In this document: piece after piece, positions 60,541 through 64,000 of the stretch
Position numbering within the stretch: the stretch's first letter is position 1
Layout: every line of letters starts with the position of its first letter
Assembly (NCBI RefSeq): GCF_014647975.1
Contig: NZ_BMQF01000016.1
Span: forward strand, 124,001-188,000
Length of the DNA: 64,000 nt
Reading direction: 5' to 3'
Origin: Streptomyces fumigatiscleroticus
GTDB taxonomy: Bacteria; Actinomycetota; Actinomycetes; Streptomycetales; Streptomycetaceae
Notes under the pieces: generated by a model
The model's input: the letters and a program-made list of their open reading frames with translations, nothing else
What the model was told of the DNA's origin: nothing
Databases searched by the model: none
Made by a program: the position numbers and the translations under genes

Positions 60541-61857
60541 ATGCCGAACACGAAGCGCCGTCGCCTCGTGGCCACCACCGTCGCCGTCGCCCTCGGCGCC
60601 ACCGCACTCGCCGCTTGCGGCTCGTCCGACGACAGCGGGACCCAGTCGGGGCCGGTCTCGCTGACGTACTGGACGTGGACGCCCGGCATGGACAAGGTCG
60701 TGGACCTGTGGAACAAGGGGCCGGGCAAGGAGCAGCAGATCACCGTCACGGTGAAGAAGCAGGCGTCCGGCGACACGCTGGTCACCAAGATCCTCACCGC
60801 GCACAAGGCCGGCAAGGCGCCCGATCTGGTGCAGGCCGAGTACCAGACGATCCCGACGCTGGTCAGCAATGACGCGCTCGCCGACATCTCGGACCAGGTC
60901 GGTGACGCCAAGGGCAAGTTCGCCGAGGGCGTCTGGCAGCAGACCACGCTGGGCACGGACGCGGTCTACGCGATCCCTCAGGACATCGGGCCGATGATGT
61001 TCTACTACCGCGAGGACCTGTTCAAGAAGTACGGCCTGACCGTCCCGACCACCTGGGACGAGTTCGCCGAGACCGCGCGCAAGCTGAAGAAGGCGGCTCC
61101 CGACAAGGACCTCACCACCTTCTCCGCCAACGACTCCGGCCTCTTCGCGGGCCTGGCCCAGCAGGCGGGCGCCAAGTGGTGGACCACCTCCGGCGAGAAG
61201 TGGAAGGTCGGCATCGACGACGCGGCCACGCGGAAGGTGGCCGACTTCTGGGGCGGCCTGGTCGAGGAGGGCGCCATCGACAACCAGCCGATGTACACCC
61301 CGGCCTGGAACAAGGCGCTCGACACCGGTCAGCAGCTCGCCTGGGTCAGCGCCGTGTGGGCGCCGGGCACGCTGACCACGGCCGCGCCCGACACCAAGGG
61401 CAAGTGGGCCATGGCCCCGCTCCCCCAGTGGTCCAAGAGCGAGAACCGCACCGGCAGCTGGGGCGGTTCCTCCACCGGTGTCACCACCGACTCCGGCCAC
61501 AAGGACGCCGCCGCCGAGTTCGCCGCCTGGCTGAACACCGACCGCGACGCCCTCAACGCGCTGGCCAAGGAGAGCGGCATCTACCCGGCCTCCACCTCGG
61601 CCCAGCTCAGCGGCGCCTTCACCAGCCCGCCGGAGTACTTCTCCAACCAGCCCGACTTCTACACCAAGGCCGCCGAGATCGCGGAGACCACGGCCCCGTC
61701 CGCCTGGGGCCCGAACGTCAACGTCGCCTACACCTCCTTCAAGGACGCGTTCGGCGCCGCCGCCAAGAACAAGTCGGACTTCACCGCCGCCCTGGAGACC
61801 ATGCAGGACGACACGGTGGCCGACCTGAAGAAGCAGGGCTTCGAGGTCGCGCGGTGA
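60541..61857 (+). CDS. Sugar-binding lipoprotein of an ABC importer
   Basis: 438 aa. Lipobox LAAC with Cys26. Family-1 sugar-binding fold: VSLTYWTWTPGMDKVVDLWN, YAIPQDIGPMMFYYREDLF, TGSWGGSSTGVT. The genes around it suggest galactan oligosaccharides as ligand. GGGGAGAG precedes ATG 60541. It is the first gene of an operon with two permeases and a LacI regulator. No ATPase gene is present, so it probably uses the shared MsiK-type ATPase. Confidence 0.93.
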   Translation: MPNTKRRRLVATTVAVALGATALAACGSSDDSGTQSGPVSLTYWTWTPGMDKVVDLWNKGPGKEQQITVTVKKQASGDTLVTKILTAHKAGKAPDLVQAEYQTIPTLVSNDALADISDQVGDAKGKFAEGVWQQTTLGTDAVYAIPQDIGPMMFYYREDLFKKYGLTVPTTWDEFAETARKLKKAAPDKDLTTFSANDSGLFAGLAQQAGAKWWTTSGEKWKVGIDDAATRKVADFWGGLVEEGAIDNQPMYTPAWNKALDTGQQLAWVSAVWAPGTLTTAAPDTKGKWAMAPLPQWSKSENRTGSWGGSSTGVTTDSGHKDAAAEFAAWLNTDRDALNALAKESGIYPASTSAQLSGAFTSPPEYFSNQPDFYTKAAEIAETTAPSAWGPNVNVAYTSFKDAFGAAAKNKSDFTAALETMQDDTVADLKKQGFEVAR

Positions 61858-62780
61858 CCAGCACGGCACGCAGGAGGTCGTACGGGGTGAAGTCGGCCCC
61901 GTACGGCTTCCTCCTCCCCGCGGCCCTCCTCTTCCTCCTCTTCTTCGCGCTGCCCATCGGCTACGCGGTCTGGCTCAGCTTCCGCAAGGTGCACGTCTTG
62001 GGGCTCGGCCTCGGCTCCGGGGCCCGGAAGGAGGTCTGGGCCGGCCTGGAGAACTACACCGACGCCCTCTCCGACAGCGAGCTGCTCGACGGGGCGCTGC
62101 GCGTCCTCGGCTACGGCTGCGTCGTGGTGCCCGTGATGCTGGGTCTCGCCCTGGTCCTGGCGCTGATGCTCGACTCGGACAAGGTGCGGCTCGCGCCCTT
62201 CACCCGGCTGGCGATCTTCCTGCCGTACGCCATCCCGGGCGTCGTGGCGGCCCTGCTCTGGGGCTTCCTGTACCTGCCGGACGTCAGCCCCTTCTACTAC
62301 GTGCTCGACGAGCTCGGCCTGCCGCAGCCGGACCTGCTGGACGGCGGTCCGCTGTATCTGGCCCTGTCGAACATCGCGGTCTGGGGCGGCACCGGCTTCA
62401 ACATGATCGTCATCTACACCTCGCTCCGGTCCATCCCGGCCGAGGTGTACGAGGCGGCGAAGCTGGACGGCGCGACGCCGCTCCAGATCGCGCTCCGGAT
62501 CAAGATCCCGATGGTGGCGCCCTCCCTGGTGCTCACCTTCTTCTTCTCGATCATCGCCACGCTCCAGGTGTTCAACGAGCCGACCACCCTCAAGCCCCTC
62601 ACCAACTCCGTGTCGACGACCTGGAGTCCGCTGATGAAGGTCTACCAGGACGCCTTCGGCAACGGCGACATCTACGCGGCCGCCGCCCAGGCCACCATCA
62701 TCGCCCTGGCCACGCTGGTGCTCTCCTTCGGCTTCCTGCGGGCCGCGAACCGTCGCAACAAGCAGGAGGCAGCACGATGA
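61854..62780 (+). CDS. Sugar ABC transporter permease (MalF type)
   Basis: 308 aa with six TM helices. EAA loop YEAAKLDGATPLQIALRIKIP. The GTG start overlaps the binding-protein stop (GTGA) and the end overlaps the next permease (ATGA), so translation is coupled. It forms the channel with the following permease. Confidence 0.93.
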   Translation: MTSTARRRSYGVKSAPYGFLLPAALLFLLFFALPIGYAVWLSFRKVHVLGLGLGSGARKEVWAGLENYTDALSDSELLDGALRVLGYGCVVVPVMLGLALVLALMLDSDKVRLAPFTRLAIFLPYAIPGVVAALLWGFLYLPDVSPFYYVLDELGLPQPDLLDGGPLYLALSNIAVWGGTGFNMIVIYTSLRSIPAEVYEAAKLDGATPLQIALRIKIPMVAPSLVLTFFFSIIATLQVFNEPTTLKPLTNSVSTTWSPLMKVYQDAFGNGDIYAAAAQATIIALATLVLSFGFLRAANRRNKQEAAR

Positions 62781-63682
62781 GTTCTCTTGCCGTACGCAAG
62801 GCGCAGCCCGCGGCGGGCACCACGCCCGGCACCGCCCAGGGCCCTCCCCCGCGCCACCGGATCGCCTGGGTACCGACCGTCACCCTGCTCTTGGGAGCCG
62901 TCTACTGCCTGCTGCCGGTGGCCTGGGTGGTGATCGCGGCGACCAAGTCCGGCAGCGAGCTGTTCTCCACGTTCACCTTCCTGCCGGGCACGGGCTTCGC
63001 CGACAACGTCAGCGATCTCAGCGCCTACCGCGACGGCGTCTACTGGCAGTGGATGGGCAACTCGGCCCTGTACGCCGGTCTCGGCGCGCTGCTGTCCACC
63101 GCCGTGTCGGCGGTCAGCGGTTACGCGCTGGCGACCTACCGCTTCCGGGGCCGCGAGACGATGTTCAACGTGCTGCTGGCGGGCGTGCTGATGCCGCCGG
63201 TGATCCTCGCCGTCCCGCAGTACCTGCTGCTGGCCGAGGCGGACCTGACGGACTCCTACCTGTCCGTGCTGCTCCCGCAGATCCTCTCCCCGTACGGCGT
63301 CTACCTGTCGCGGATCTACGCCGCCGCGGCCGTGCCCGCCGACGTGGTCGAGGCCGGGCGGATGGACGGCGCGGGCGAGTGGCGGATCTTCACCCGGATC
63401 GCGCTGCCGATGATGGTGCCGGGGCTGGTCACGGTGTTCCTGTTCCAGTTCGTGGCCGTGTGGAACAACTTCCTGCTGCCGTACATCATGCTGAGCGACG
63501 ACGAGAAGTTCCCGATCACGCTCGGCCTGTACACCCTCCTCGAACAGGGTGCCAACACGCCCGCGCTGTACACCCTCGTCATCACCGGCGCGTTTCTCGC
63601 GGTGCTCCCGCTGGTCGTTCTCTTCCTGGTGGTCCAGCGCTTCTGGAGCCTCGACCTGCTCTCCGGGGCCGTAAAGTCATGA
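62777..63682 (+). CDS. Sugar ABC transporter permease (MalG type)
   Basis: 301 aa, six TM helices, with a 25-residue cytoplasmic N-terminus. EAA loop VEAGRMDGAGEWRIFTRIALP. Coupled at both ends by ATGA overlaps. It pairs with the MalF-type permease. Confidence 0.93.
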   Translation: MSSLAVRKAQPAAGTTPGTAQGPPPRHRIAWVPTVTLLLGAVYCLLPVAWVVIAATKSGSELFSTFTFLPGTGFADNVSDLSAYRDGVYWQWMGNSALYAGLGALLSTAVSAVSGYALATYRFRGRETMFNVLLAGVLMPPVILAVPQYLLLAEADLTDSYLSVLLPQILSPYGVYLSRIYAAAAVPADVVEAGRMDGAGEWRIFTRIALPMMVPGLVTVFLFQFVAVWNNFLLPYIMLSDDEKFPITLGLYTLLEQGANTPALYTLVITGAFLAVLPLVVLFLVVQRFWSLDLLSGAVKS

Positions 63683-64000
63683 CCATGAGCAACACGGGGG
63701 GCCGGCGCAGACCGCCGACGATCCACGACGTAGCCCGCGAGGCGGGAGTCTCACGAGGCACCGTCTCACGGGTCCTCAACGGCGGCCACTACGTCAGCCC
63801 GGCGGCGCAGGAGGCCGTCAACGCCGCGATCCGCAAGACCGGGTACGTCGTCAACCGGCACGCCCGCTCGCTGATCACCGGGCGTTCGGACTCGGTCGGC
63901 TTCCTGCTCACCGAGCCGCAGGAGCGGTTCTTCGAGGACCCCAACTTCAACGTCCTGCTGCGCGGCTGCACCCAGGCGCTGGCCGCGCACGACATCCCGC
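63679..64000 (+). CDS. LacI-family transcriptional regulator (partial, runs off the window)
   Basis: The first 107 residues are visible. The N-terminal HTH reads TIHDVAREAGVSRGTVSRVL, the hinge RHARSLITGRSDSVGFL, then the start of the periplasmic-binding-like domain. The ATG overlaps the permease stop (ATGA); ATG 63685 is an alternative. Being the last gene of the operon, it probably binds the two operators at 60385 and 60474 and is released by a galactan-derived sugar. Confidence 0.92.
   Translation, partial: MTMSNTGGRRRPPTIHDVAREAGVSRGTVSRVLNGGHYVSPAAQEAVNAAIRKTGYVVNRHARSLITGRSDSVGFLLTEPQERFFEDPNFNVLLRGCTQALAAHDIP

Overview
The window looks like a piece of a Streptomyces chromosome, or that of a very close relative. 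G+C is very high with strong G/C bias at third codon positions. GTG starts are common and operons are tightly packed with 4-base ATGA or GTGA overlaps. The gene families are typical of the genus: XRE/DUF2690 regulators, SpoIIE/PP2C phosphatases, MEDS-domain anti-sigma proteins, DUF6479, ChaB, GH75 chitosanase and a single-domain DhaM. I see no rRNA, tRNA, intact insertion sequence, prophage or CRISPR array. The last gene runs off the right edge.

Left part (1-16 kb): two overlapping membrane-tethered XRE regulators and a secreted peptidoglycan-binding protein; a fragment of an alpha/beta hydrolase; phenylacetate-CoA ligase behind a TetR-type palindrome, facing an acyl-CoA synthetase; a secreted Ntn-type penicillin/AHL acylase; a DUF2795 protein with a SigB-type promoter; a CrtI-like FAD oxidoreductase; a Ser/Thr kinase fused to nine TPR units; then a stress-flavoured set of small genes (MpaB/DUF2236, a Cys-rich copper-bundle protein, ChaB, DUF6479 with a SigB-type promoter, and a small soluble protein).

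Respiration and transport (15-28 kb): an orphan cytochrome b faces an orphan ctaF-ctaD pair and overlaps it at the 3' end, without the other subunits of complexes III and IV. Next comes a five-gene operon in which a complete polyamine-type ABC importer is translationally coupled to an MGT-like glycosyltransferase. A secreted amidase and the dhaKLM dihydroxyacetone kinase operon follow, the latter ending in a long hairpin.

Middle (28-46 kb): GH75 chitosanase and a fibronectin-III lipoprotein around a DasR-like site; fadH-padR behind a perfect 20-bp palindrome; a PAS-PAS-GAF-SpoIIE phosphatase; a PrmC-related methyltransferase; a MarR regulator followed by a molybdopterin oxidoreductase/flavin reductase pair; a CE7 esterase; and a MEDS-HATPase plus MEDS-STAS pair that looks like a partner-switching module, beside an NB-ARC-type ATPase.

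Right part (46-64 kb): a short second Rho with a C-rich leader; a DD-carboxypeptidase overlapping antisense with a GT87 mannosyltransferase, itself coupled to an MptB-like enzyme; glutaminase; undecaprenyl-diphosphatase; a crcB pair; an SMP-30 protein with an ArsR regulator; and a galactan-utilisation locus (GH53, GH42, sugar-binding lipoprotein, two permeases, LacI regulator) with two matching LacI-type operators in the divergent promoter region.
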